Made by a program: the position numbers and the translations under genes. The notes below the pieces were generated by a model. The model made no database searches, was not told where the DNA came from, and was given only the letters and a program-made list of their open reading frames with translations. From positions 1,302,001-1,366,000 of the forward strand of contig WJXW01000010.1 in NCBI GenBank assembly GCA_015832175.1: a stretch of 64,000 nt of DNA, given 5' to 3'. Below are positions 1-9,399 of the stretch, piece after piece. How positions within the stretch are numbered: position 1 is the stretch's first letter; each line of letters opens with the position of its first letter. The DNA is from Paraphaeosphaeria minitans (lineage: Eukaryota > Ascomycota > Dothideomycetes > Pleosporales > Didymosphaeriaceae).

Positions 1-1516
1 AATTCTAGAAGGAGTTTCTCTAACTTTTACGTCTACTTTAAACAAACCTTAGTAGAGGCAGGTAGTAGCTAGTAAAGTAATACTAAAAAACTATGTAAGT
101 TACGCTACGTAATCTAGTAGGACATCTATATAGTTACTCTTAACTATAATATTCCCAAAGAGGACTATAATATAACTATTACTAGGTTTTTATAGATTAT
201 AGTAGACTTTAAAATAAAGGCCCTAAAAGATAAACTTACTATTTAAGCTACCTCTTATAAAAGTATCTAGCCTTCTTTTAAAGATCGTAATAGTAACATC
301 TATATAACTTCTATAGCGGCGTTAATCTTAACCTAGCCTTAAGCTAGCGGGGAGGTAGGTAAGTAGCGCCTAAACTAGATACCTAAATATATCTTCTAGT
401 AACGCTAAGATATAGGTATATACACTTACTACAGTAAACCTAACTATATAGCTAGAGCCTACCCTAATATAGTTTTACTCTAAGTAACTATAACCTAATT
501 TTAGTATAGTAAGATAAGTACCTAGTTAGGAAAAGAGTAGCCTCTAGTCTAGCGCTAACGTAGGGGCTAAGCGCGACAGTATTAATAGAGGTATAATTAG
601 AATAAGCTACTATAGTTAGAGTAGCTAGAGCTAGGATAAGTATAAATAGGCCTAATTCTACCCTCTATATATTTCTTAATAGCACATAGTATATAGAGGC
701 CCTAATTAATATAGGGTGTAAATACTTTATAGTAATTAGCCCTAAGCTAGTAAATTCGCTCTTACTATAGTGTATTATAATTTTAGCCTAAGAGCTAGAA
801 TAGGCTACTAGGTTATTACTATAGACCTTTATTATAAAAATAGTAGTAGTACTTTATAATATATCTAGATAGTAATAGACCCTTTACGCTTATATAATCC
901 CTAATCTCTACTAAGATATAATCCTAGGGGCCTCCTAGCTAGCTAAGTCTAGGGTAGTAGTAAATATTAATAGTAGAAAATTATAATTAGGGTAGCTAGG
1001 GGTCTTATTAGCCTTAATATCTAAGTAGTAGAGAGGTAGGGCCTCCTCGCTACGCTTATAGATAAGGAGAATAACGTAACGCCCTTTAATACTCTAAATA
1101 AAAACTAGAAAGGGGTATTCTTAACTTTACTCTAGAATATTACTTAGATACTTATAATAACGCTTTCTTATATAGTAGAATCTTTACCCCCCTATAATAT
1201 AGTAGGGCTAGGCCTTACTAAAAATAGTAGAACTCTCCCCTTAGAACTAGTAAAGTACACTACTATCTTTAATAAAACTAATGTATCTAGCCTTTTACTA
1301 CACTAGGGCACGTTAAACTATTATATTTACTTAAGGTAGACTCTAAGCAGCTCCCTTCTAAGACTACTTTAGGGCCCACTATATAGTATGTTTAAAGATT
1401 AGCTAGTAGAACTCTAGCGCTAACTTATAGAACTTATAGATAAGGGCTAGATATAAGCTAGCTTCTCTTTAGTAGATACTCTAGTCCTTCTAGCCCTAAA
1501 GTCTAGGGGGAAATAG
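1..1516 (+). pseudogene. A1 piece 1: decayed gag, protease and start of RT (chromovirus, family A)
   Basis: This is the 5' part of the outermost gypsy element; its LTR and gag start lie left of the window. The gag C-terminus runs to about 560 and includes a degraded CCHC zinc knuckle at about 421-468, where Cys and His codons have become Tyr (TYYSKPNYIARAYP). An aspartic protease follows at about 640-980; its active-site triad reads as NIGC at about 705-720, where DTG plus Cys is expected, because G was changed to A. The last 60 bases are the first residues of reverse transcriptase (a PGEKWR-like segment). The same sequence occurs inverted at about 21190-22690 in copy A2. The piece ends exactly at the AATAG target duplication (1512-1516) where A2 inserted. 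The frame is broken by many TAG/TAA codons of the kind RIP makes from CAG, CAA and TGG. It is non-functional. Confidence 0.85.
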
Positions 1517-1708
1517 TGTTATGGGCTAGCCTTAGAGAGTGAACAGAACTATAAGTGCCAAATGTAAAGGATAAATTCTAGGTATTAAGTCTCTATAGGG
1601 GGGTGTGCCGCTTATAAGAAGAGTTTTCTTTAGTAGGTCTACTTCTTTAGGGCAGTTCTTTTCCTTAAGATCCTTCTAAAGGCTAGGGTATAGCCCTAGC
1701 CTATTATA
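1517..1708 (-). repeat. 3' LTR of A2 (192 bp)
   Basis: Starts TGTTATGGGCTAGCC and ends CCTATTATA, where RIP changed the terminal ACA to ATA. It matches 23300-23491 over its whole length and keeps a GC-rich block (GGGGGGTGTGCCGC) common to both copies. Confidence 0.9.
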
Positions 1709-2160
1709 TACGCTAGACCTTACTTAGTTTAAAACGTCTTATAGTTATAAGGTAAGCCTTAAAGATTTTAGGAGTATTATACTATAGTAAGATAGTAGTG
1801 TTGTAGGCGTTATTCTTCTATTAGGAACTTATTATTATTTTAGTAAGAGTTCCCTTATAATGTAAAGGTAGCCCTAAGGCAGTCTTAGGGTAAAGGCCTT
1901 TATTAGGCAGTTTATTTATTTACCTTATTATTATAAGGCGACAGGACGGCGCTCCTACCCTTTCTAATATAATTATTATATATTTATTACTTTAGTAGTG
2001 CGTTGCTATTGCAGTCTTCTTATATCTATGTTACTCTACCTTTCTTCTTCCCTTCCCTACTCTCTCTTTTCTATACTAACTCTAACCTACACCTATTCTA
2101 ACTTCCTTAACTATTTATAACTACCTCTATCTTTACCTTTTTCTAGCCCTAATCTAGTCC
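1709..2160. other. A2 3' untranslated region, no gene seen
   Basis: This stretch lies between the 3' LTR and the antisense reading frame. It contains pyrimidine-rich runs near 2030-2075 (CTTTCTTCTTCCCTTCC). If the antisense frame was ever transcribed, this is where its promoter would lie; that is inference. No clear polypurine tract is visible next to the LTR. Confidence 0.5.
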
Positions 2161-3240
2161 CCCTCCTATTTCTACGCTATGCGCCCCTATGCTTTTATTA
2201 GCCCTTTAGCGCTTTTTTTAGTGTTCTATTTATAGCTATAGCTAATATTAATATTATTAATAACAGCCTCTAAAGTAGCGCTGCCTTAGTAGATATCTTT
2301 AGTCCTAGTAGTAGTAGTAGTAGTAGTAGTAATAACCCTCTAGACCTAAACTAGCGCCTTACTAAGCCCAGCTATACGCACACTAAAGAGGAGATTAATA
2401 ATACTAAATTAGAAAAGATTCTCTAGAGCTTTAATATACCTACGTAGTAGCCTAATAGTAGTAATTACCTTTACCCCTTTATAACTTCTAAAAGGTGTAT
2501 ACTAGCTAATTACCCTAACCCTACTACTTTTACTTATACCCTAAAGCAGCTCTATGTTACTAAGAGCGTAGTCCTTTAAGAAGATAGCTTAGATAAAGAG
2601 CTAGCTAATTCTAATATAGGCTTTATATACATTAAATATATTAGGCGCCTAAGGTAGCTTAGGCGCGTAGAGTAAGTCTATAGCCTTATATTCTAGACTA
2701 TTATTAATGTTTATATAGCTATTAACTAATTTTAGGGCTACTTCTATAGCACCTATTATCGCACTAAAGCCACCTACTAGTATAATTCCGCCCCCTTTGC
2801 TAATAACCTAGGCCTAAAGTAGGCTCTACGCCTCTAGATTAAATACGTAAAGCAAGGCTAGATTAATAGTAATTTATATATTTATAATTCTAGAGCGTAT
2901 AGCACTAACCTCTAGAAGCCTATAACTAGAACACTACCTACTTTTATAGTAGAATTCTACTACTTAGTCTAGTAGTATAAGTAGTACCTAAACTTGGCGC
3001 TTAAGAACTCTAGCCTAATCTAGGAGCTAGACTCCCCTACTATACCCCTATTTTAGTATAGTAATAGAATAGTAGTTACCCCCCCCTAGTATAAATATAG
3101 CCCTAGTAGCACCTTCGCTCTAGATAACTCTAGCCTAGCGTAGTAGTAACTATAATTAGAATCTAGTAGCGTTAGCTAATAATATAGTAGGGTAAATAAA
3201 TAATATAGAAAATTATATCTAGCGATTTAAAGAGAGTATA
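2160..3240 (+). pseudogene. Antisense reading frame in the 3' region of A2, unknown protein
   Basis: A single frame (for example AGT CCT AGT starting near 2310) runs for about 350 codons with stops almost only at TAG/TAA, which can derive from Gln or Trp codons. Other frames are denser in stops. The predicted protein is Ser/Asn/Pro/Tyr-rich: a poly-Ser run at 2310-2332, then segments such as NYPNPTTFTYTLKQLYVTK and IGFIYIKYIRRLR. I do not recognise it. It lies on the strand opposite to A2's gag-pol, between the chromodomain and the 3' LTR, a position also occupied by unrelated antisense frames in families B, C, D and E. An alternative reading, a plus-strand gag of another element, is unlikely because no second set of LTRs is present. 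Coding origin is probable; function is unknown. Confidence 0.5.
2308..2332 (+). repeat. TAG/AGT trinucleotide microsatellite
   Basis: Perfect run of AGT units. In the antisense frame it encodes a short poly-Ser stretch. Confidence 0.8.
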
Positions 3241-3640
3241 GGCTGGCGCCTAAATAAAATAACTTAGACCTAAGTGTAAACTACTAACTTACTTACTACT
3301 ATTATAGAGTAACTTAAAATAGTTCCTAGCTAACACTACTTTATCTTTCTAGTAGCCCTAGCTTAATAGTGTATACTCTTTAACCTATATTAAGAGTCTT
3401 ATAGAGTAACTCTACCTAAGCCTTTATTTAGGGCTAGCTTAGTGCACCCTTTTAGCTACTACTACTACTAGTGTAAAGAGTAATATAGTTATTATAGCCC
3501 CCCTTTATTCTTATCTAGTGTTACTTTAGTGCCGCTTTAGTTATTTTAACTCTAGAGCTAGTAGTCTTTAGTAGTTTTTCAATAGATAGCGCCTCTACTA
3601 CGTTAGTAAAGGAATAAATTCTTAAATACTTATTATACTT
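3241..3640. other. A2 region between the two convergent frames
   Basis: This is the gap between the end of the antisense frame and the end of pol. In the minus direction the frame after the chromodomain runs on for a short distance (to around 3440) with few stops, so a short C-terminal extension of pol is possible. Nothing else is recognisable. Confidence 0.4.
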
Positions 3641-4494
3641 TCCTTTATAATATTTATGTGTTCTTCCTTATAGGCTAGATAGGACTATTATTATGCCTAT
3701 AGTCCCCCTAGGCGGCCTTAAAGCGGTCTAGAGCTATAGTGTTTATAATATTTTTAACTAGCACCTAAGTTAGTAATACCTACTTAGTCTACTTTACTAG
3801 CGCCTATTATTATTTACTCTAGGCGTTTTTAATACGTAGGACCTCTTCTACTTTCTATTTGCGTAGGTCTAGATCTGCTTCTTCTAGCTCTAGGGCTAGG
3901 CCTAGCTAGGTGTTAGCCTAAGTCTAATTAAGTAGGGGATTGTCTACCACTTACTTAAAAAGGTTAATATAGACAGTTTTATAAAAATTACTAGATAGGT
4001 CTAGCGTTACTATAAGTAAAAATAGTATAGCTATTATAGTGTACTTAACTTTAAGCTAGTTAAGTTTTTTCTTTAGCTAGTTAGTTTTTACGTTATATAG
4101 TAAGAACTATATTTTATCTCTAACTTAAAATTACTCTATAGGATAGTAAGTATAGTTTATAGCCTTTATAGTGCGCTACTATCTATAAGTAATAGTAGCC
4201 TAGGCTAAAGCTATCCTTTTTTTAAGGTAGTCTAAGAAGTGCTTTACTCTCCTAGTAGGGGTGTGGCTAGACTCTAATAGTAAGGGGATTCTTTTAAGGA
4301 GATTAACATAATATTTATTTAGTAGAAAGTTTAGGCTTAGGCCTATAGTAGTAGATGCTCTATTATTTAATATAAGCTAGTAGGTTAGGAGGTAGTCTAG
4401 CCAGTCTATCTATTTAAAGTTAACTATAATATAGAGGACTAAGAGTACCTTCTAGTTTACCCTCTCTATACCGCTATTAGTCTAGGGGTAGTAT
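3640..4494 (-). pseudogene. A2 integrase C-terminus and chromodomain
   Basis: Inverted copy of the 3' end of A1 (39990-40748). It covers the second half of the integrase and, at about 3715-3870, a chromodomain whose residues can be followed through the decay: EEIL near its start, QALVK in the middle and a final helix ALDRF. Chromodomains at the integrase C-terminus define the chromovirus branch of Ty3/gypsy and are thought to steer insertion to marked chromatin. The right end (4491-4494, GTAT) is the target duplication of B1, so the integrase continues at 19257. This copy retains codons that A1 lost, such as the Arg and Phe of the last helix. Confidence 0.8.
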
Positions 4495-4729
4495 TGTAGT
4501 GTAAAGGTTGGCCTACGATAGAGAATCGGAGAAACATAGGGCCAATTAGCTGTCGTTTAAGATAGCTGATTAGGGAATAGACAAAGAAGGAGAGCGCTAA
4601 CTAGATAAGACACTAAGAGACCTAATAGATAATTAGAGTAGTTGGATTTGTATAATAGATTTTAGATAGGATAATTTAACTTATTTTTTTATATTCTTTA
4701 CTTAAGGTAAACGCACCTACAACACTACA
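4495..4729 (+). repeat. 5' LTR of B1 (235 bp)
   Basis: Begins TGTAGTGTAAAGG and ends ACCTACAACACTACA. It matches 19022-19256 and, inverted, 40749-40988 and 63934-64000. Confidence 0.93.
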
Positions 4730-4814
4730 TTTTTAGTAAAGGACATAGGGCTGCTTTTAAAAGGATATAGAGAAGTATAGCGATAAGTATTTAGAGAACT
4801 AATAGAAGCTGTTT

Positions 4815-5165
4815 AGTAGACCTTTAAGTAGTTACTAAATAGCTAGGAATAGAGTAATAAGACTAATAGACTTTTAAGTAGCTATTAGGTACATAAATAG
4901 ATAGACTATATAGACTTTTAAGTAGTTATTAGTTGTTTAAATAGACAGATTAATAGACTTTTAAGTAGTTACTAATTACTTAGAAACAAAACAATAATAG
5001 ACTAATAGACTTTTAAGTAGCTATCTAGTGCTAGTATAGACTGTATGGACTTTTAAGTAGTTATTAGTTACCTAGGAATAAAATAATAACAGACTAATAG
5101 ACTTTTAAGTAGCTATTAGGTAGAAAGAGTAATAGACTAGAGGACCTTTAAGTGGCTACTAGACT
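4815..5165 (+). repeat. Leader minisatellite of B1, about 8 units
   Basis: The core GACTTTTAAGTAGTTATTAG recurs at about 4820, 4870, 4912, 4956, 5008, 5048, 5100 and 5144, at spacings of 40-52 bases with variable AT-rich spacers. It lies in the untranslated leader between the LTR and gag. The inverted counterpart in B2 is at about 57010-57320, so the array is a family character and not a local accident. Confidence 0.85.
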
Positions 5166-5540
5166 CCTAGAAAGAGCGAATGTAATAGACCCTAAATAAT
5201 TCTAGTCTAAGCAACAATTAAGTTAGGGACAAAAAGGAAAGCGAGGTATTAGTAGTAGAATTCTATTAAGCGAGATTATTATCTATATACCTAAAGCTAA
5301 ATTGCTAATAGAAAACTAATATAAAAATAAGTAGATAATAAAAAAAAATAGAAAGGAGATAAAATAGATTTATATAAGTTTTATAATAACCCTATTTATT
5401 TAACTACCCCTGCTAAGAGCAGCACTAGTTAGATAAGCTAAGGTATTACTAATTACTTTTTAGAAGATATAGACAAAAGAAAATAGTTTAAGAATAGAGG
5501 ACTAGAAATAGGAGGCTTCTACTAAAAGAGAAATATAGCT
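5166..5540 (+). other. B1 leader downstream of the minisatellite
   Basis: AT-rich sequence before gag, with an A-rich tract at 5335-5365. No domain is recognisable. The gag start probably lies in its last part. Confidence 0.4.
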
Positions 5541-7828
5541 TAGTTTACTTTAAGCCTAAATAATAGTAACGCACTAAACTTTAGTAGTATTAATATTACT
5601 ACCTTCTTAGAAGACTATAACTTTTGAGTAGAAAAAGTAGGGTAGAGTAAGAAGCTTAAGAAATAAAAACTGCCTTACTTCTACTTAGGCACCTACTAAA
5701 AGAATATTATAAAGCTACTAGCCTATAGAAGCGCTTTAGTTAACTAGAAAGACTACTAGAAGATACTTTACTCTAAGTACTTATTAATAGACTTAGAGTA
5801 CTAAAAATTAACTAGAGCCTACCTTAAGAGCTACCTTAATAAAGTAAACTAGTAGCCTATTACACTAAATAACTACTTTTATAAGTTTAATAGCTATACC
5901 TAAACTACCCTTACCTAATTATAAATTGTATAGATAGAAGTAGGGACTCTTTTCTTTAGAGGTCTTAGCTAAGATAATAAGACTATAGTTATGTATAGAA
6001 TACTAATAGAGAGTTGCCTAAGAGGAGGTAATATAAACACCTATTATGTTGGTTTGGCTTAATCTGCAATTAAGCATTTAAGGGTTAATAGTATACTATT
6101 ATGTAAAGGGTAAGAAGTAGGTTTAATTAATTACGTCTTGTCTATTGTACAAAGGGGCACTAAGGACCTTATAAAGTCTCTGCCTCTTGGCGCTAACCTA
6201 AGTAGTGGGTCCTTATATAGGTCCTTATAGGTAGGTAGGGCCTTATAAAGTCTCTGCCTCTTAGCGCTAACCTAAGTAGTGGGTCCTTGTGCGGGTCCCC
6301 ACAGGTAGGTAGGCCCCTATTTTACTTAGTGCTATTTATACAATAAACTGTATAGACATATTAGGTGTAAGAAATATACAATTTCCTTCGCCAGTGCAGA
6401 GACTAGGATAAGGTAATTAGGGCTACATAGTAGGAGAAGAGATAGGTTACTATAAATGTGGCTTATTCTAAAACTGCTTTGTTAGTAATCCTACTTATCC
6501 TACTACCTAGGAAGTTCTTTAAGGTATAGCAGGAAACAAGAATAGGAGGAAACAAAAATTATAAGGAAGAAGTAAATATGTAAGTCTAAGAGGTTATTGT
6601 AAAAATACAAGGACTTACCCTTACTATAGAAGAATATAAGTAATAGAAGGCTTCTATACCTACTACTACTAGTCTTATTCTTAATAGGCTAGCTATTAAC
6701 TAATACGCTTTTAATAAGCTTATAGGGCTAACCTTTTATATAGAACGTAATAATAAGTTATTTAAGAGCTCTTATAACCCTATTATAAACACTAGTGCAG
6801 GTACCTAGGTAATTCACAATTAGAAATATTAATCCTAGGCTTATAGGACCTATAGAGAGACTAGGCACATTATAAAGAACTACCCCTAGCGCTAAGGCCT
6901 TATTAAAAGAGGTTGGTACTATAAAATCTTAAACACTAATAGCTAGTTTTTTAACTTCTACTATAGCCTGAAACACCTTTAGATAGAGAAATTTAGGGGG
7001 CCTATACCCCGCTTGTAAGGAGATACACAGCTCTAGTACCTACTTAGGGAGATTAAATAGTATTTTAACGTTACTAATAAGGATTTAAAGAAGAATTTTA
7101 GCTAAGTACTAGGTCTAGAGGGTAAGAAAGCCTCTACTAATTTTAAATATAAATTAGGCTAATTATATTTTAAGTTAATAAGTAGTAAGCAGGGAGACTA
7201 GGAGCTAGGGATAGAAGTAATAAAAAGGGCTAAAGCCTTCTACGCTACTCTATTAGAGGTCCCTTACCTATCTAAAGAAGTTAATATAACTAAGGAAGTA
7301 AATACTACTAGGACTAGAGTAGTAGAAAAGAGCTTATAAGAATAATAGAACTAACTAAGTATTAAAAGGGTTATAAGGGCTAGAGTAAGTAAACTAGTAT
7401 TAGTAGCTTAAATAAGAGACCTTTAGGAAAGAGGAGTTAAGATTAATCCCTAGTTACAGATTAGAGAATTTCGCCTAGGATCTCCTCTGCTAGTAATTAA
7501 TAATAATAAATTAGTGCTATAGATAGTAGTTATAGAAGTAAACTAAAAGGCTTCTAAACCTACTAAAATAATAGAGGAGAGCGTTATCTAAGCTATACTA
7601 GAAGCTAAAGCTATAAGTAGAAAGAAGGGTGCTTAAATAGCCTCCGCTTCTTTATTAGATAAAGAGCTAGTTGCACTTATTAACACCCTAAATACTAATT
7701 CTATCCTAATAGCAGCACTAACCTAAGAGGTAAGAGGTATTATAGTTAAATTAATATTTTCTTAGGACAAACTATATTTAAAGGCCTAGTAACTACTCTC
7801 TAGGAAGGAAAAGAAGCCTAATAACTAA
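5540..7828 (+). pseudogene. B1 gag, decayed and interrupted by a solo LTR
   Basis: The frame reads as a retrotransposon gag capsid region: an FLEDYNF segment near 5610, then KLPYFYLGTY near 5665 and a helical region to about 6040. After the solo F LTR (6047-6358) it resumes in frame with REVIRAT-like residues. A degraded CCHC knuckle lies at about 6837-6890 (RTYRETRHIIKNYPQR, Cys now Tyr). A long charged tail follows (LVLVAQIRDLQERGVKINPQ near 7400). The frame then meets element C at the ACTAA duplication. Many codons are TAG/TAA from RIP. The inverted homologue in B2 (about 54480-56500) lacks both insertions and confirms the reading. Confidence 0.8.
6047..6358 (-). mobile_element. Solo LTR of family F (312 bp variant)
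   Basis: Begins TGTTGGTTTGGCTTAATC and ends CTGTATAGACA. It is flanked by the 5 bp duplication TATTA (6042-6046, 6359-6363). The empty site (CACCTATTAGGTG) is seen in B2 near 56145. Orientation is minus relative to F's sense LTR (TGTCCGTACAG). A 74 bp segment is tandemly duplicated (starts 6167 and 6241), which explains 312 versus 238 bp. A lone LTR is the expected remnant of LTR-LTR recombination. Confidence 0.93.
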
Positions 7829-8054
7829 TGTTAGAACCCTAGGTACCTGGCTGGGCTCTAGGATAGTAAGGGCCAGCTGGATGCAGGTGGAGATTACCTA
7901 ATCTAAGGCTATATAGTTCCATCGCTAACAGAGTAATCTGGCAGCGATTTGTCTATCCTCTATTATCTATCCTCTATCCTACATACTACTATATAATCTA
8001 CTATTATTTCACATCTAAAGCTAAAGCTATATTGCTTATGCCTAACTCTTAACA
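7829..8054 (+). repeat. 5' LTR of C (226 bp)
   Basis: Begins TGTTAGAACCCTAGG and ends CTAACTCTTAACA. It keeps more CpA/TpG (for example GGATGCAGGTGGAG) than the internal region. Its pair is 16183-16408. Confidence 0.93.
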
Positions 8055-8279
8055 TTTAAATCGCTTACTATATATATAAGTAGTTTAGTTTTAAAAGACT
8101 TCTACTTGTAATAACTAGACTATAATAGTAGACACTTTACAGTCTACGCGCTCTTATACCTAATACTAGGACGCTTAGGAGCCTATAGGAGGGGAATCTT
8201 TTTATTTAAGCCTATCTCTTATACTAAGTAAGCTAGAGGACTAGCGTGCTCCTTTTCTTATATATTAGGGTTAGTCTAT

Positions 8280-9350
8280 GCCTAGACGCGCTAGAGAGGG
8301 CTAAGTTAGAACACCTCTAGATATTAAGGATAATTTTTCTAGCACTATCCTTAAATAGCTTAAGAAAGCTAAATAATAGCTTAAAGAGAGAAGGAATATA
8401 GCTAAACTTAATAAAATTAACTAAATAAGATAATAATAGGAGGTAGGAGATACTTAAGCCCTATATAAGCCTATAAGAGATCTTACTAAAACGTAGAATG
8501 CCCTTAAGGTATCTTTATTACAATCTTTATAAAAGCAACTGCATAAATATACCTAAAGGGACTAACAGGAGTTTAATTATTAGAGAGATAACTATAAGCT
8601 CTATTTCTAGTCTTTAAAGGATTACTTTGTAGATAAGGACCTTAAAGTCACTTACGCCCTCTAGTATGTATTAGATATCTACTATATAGTATAGAGAACT
8701 AAAATTTAAGCCTAGTTATTAATAGACCCTAACTAGTTACCCACTTAGGCTAACCTAAGGGATAAGATACTAGAAGCTTTAGGATCTTTTAAAGAAAGGC
8801 GCTAGTTAGCGTATAATTAGGCTAAGAGATACTAACAGAGACTAAATTAGAGCCTATTAGAGCTGTTAGATTATTTATAAAGTTACTAGGAGGAGCTAGG
8901 AATAATAAACTTTAAATAATAAAAGCTAGAATACATAGGATTACTTCTATTTTTTATCTAATAGTAGCTGTAAGTAATCCCCTTAGGGCTCTAAGTTATA
9001 GTTATAAATATTAAACTTTAGGCTTTAATTATTTATTAAATAGATAAGCTAAATTAAGGATCTTTAGCTCCTAACCTACACTTAAAGAGTATAGAACACT
9101 AATACCTAGAGTAACTAGATTCTAGGGGGGACGAAAAACTTTAAAAGGCAGTTAAGAGGCTAAAAAAGCAGGGTAATAGTACTAAAAGTCCTAGGTTAGC
9201 GCTATCTAGCACTAGACTACTAATAACTAACACTTCTTACTAGCATTATAGAAGGCTAGGCTACTTAAGACCTATTTACCCTATTCTAGATAAGCTAGCT
9301 GCACTTAGAACCTAAGATGCCTAGTCTATATATAACAGGGAATAAGGTGA
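8280..9350 (+). pseudogene. C gag with zinc knuckle
   Basis: The plus-strand frame resembles a Ty3/gypsy gag. A helical capsid part spans about 8400-9000 (segments such as YKLYFQSLKDYFVDKDLKV near 8590). A CCHC knuckle at about 9235-9285 is degraded to YQHYRRLGYLRPIYP, with Tyr replacing the Cys and His residues. Stops are TAG/TAA in positions expected for Gln or Trp. It lies upstream of the protease and would have been the particle structural protein. Confidence 0.7.
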
Positions 9351-9399
9351 GGGAAAAAGTAGGGGATAGAAGAAGTAGTAGCTACCTTTACTACTTATA

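Noticed and set aside
1517..3640. A separate plus-strand element with the 192 bp LTRs and the frame at 2160-3240 as its gag
   Set aside because: The right LTR is directly followed by the minus-strand leader and gag of A2, no other LTRs bound A2, and one element explains both the LTR pair and the AATAG duplication. The lack of a clear polypurine tract on either side leaves slight doubt.
4815..5165. CRISPR-like array of spaced repeats
   Set aside because: Eukaryotic retroelement context, cores of unequal spacing with similar AT-rich spacers, and the array is a fixed part of the family B leader.
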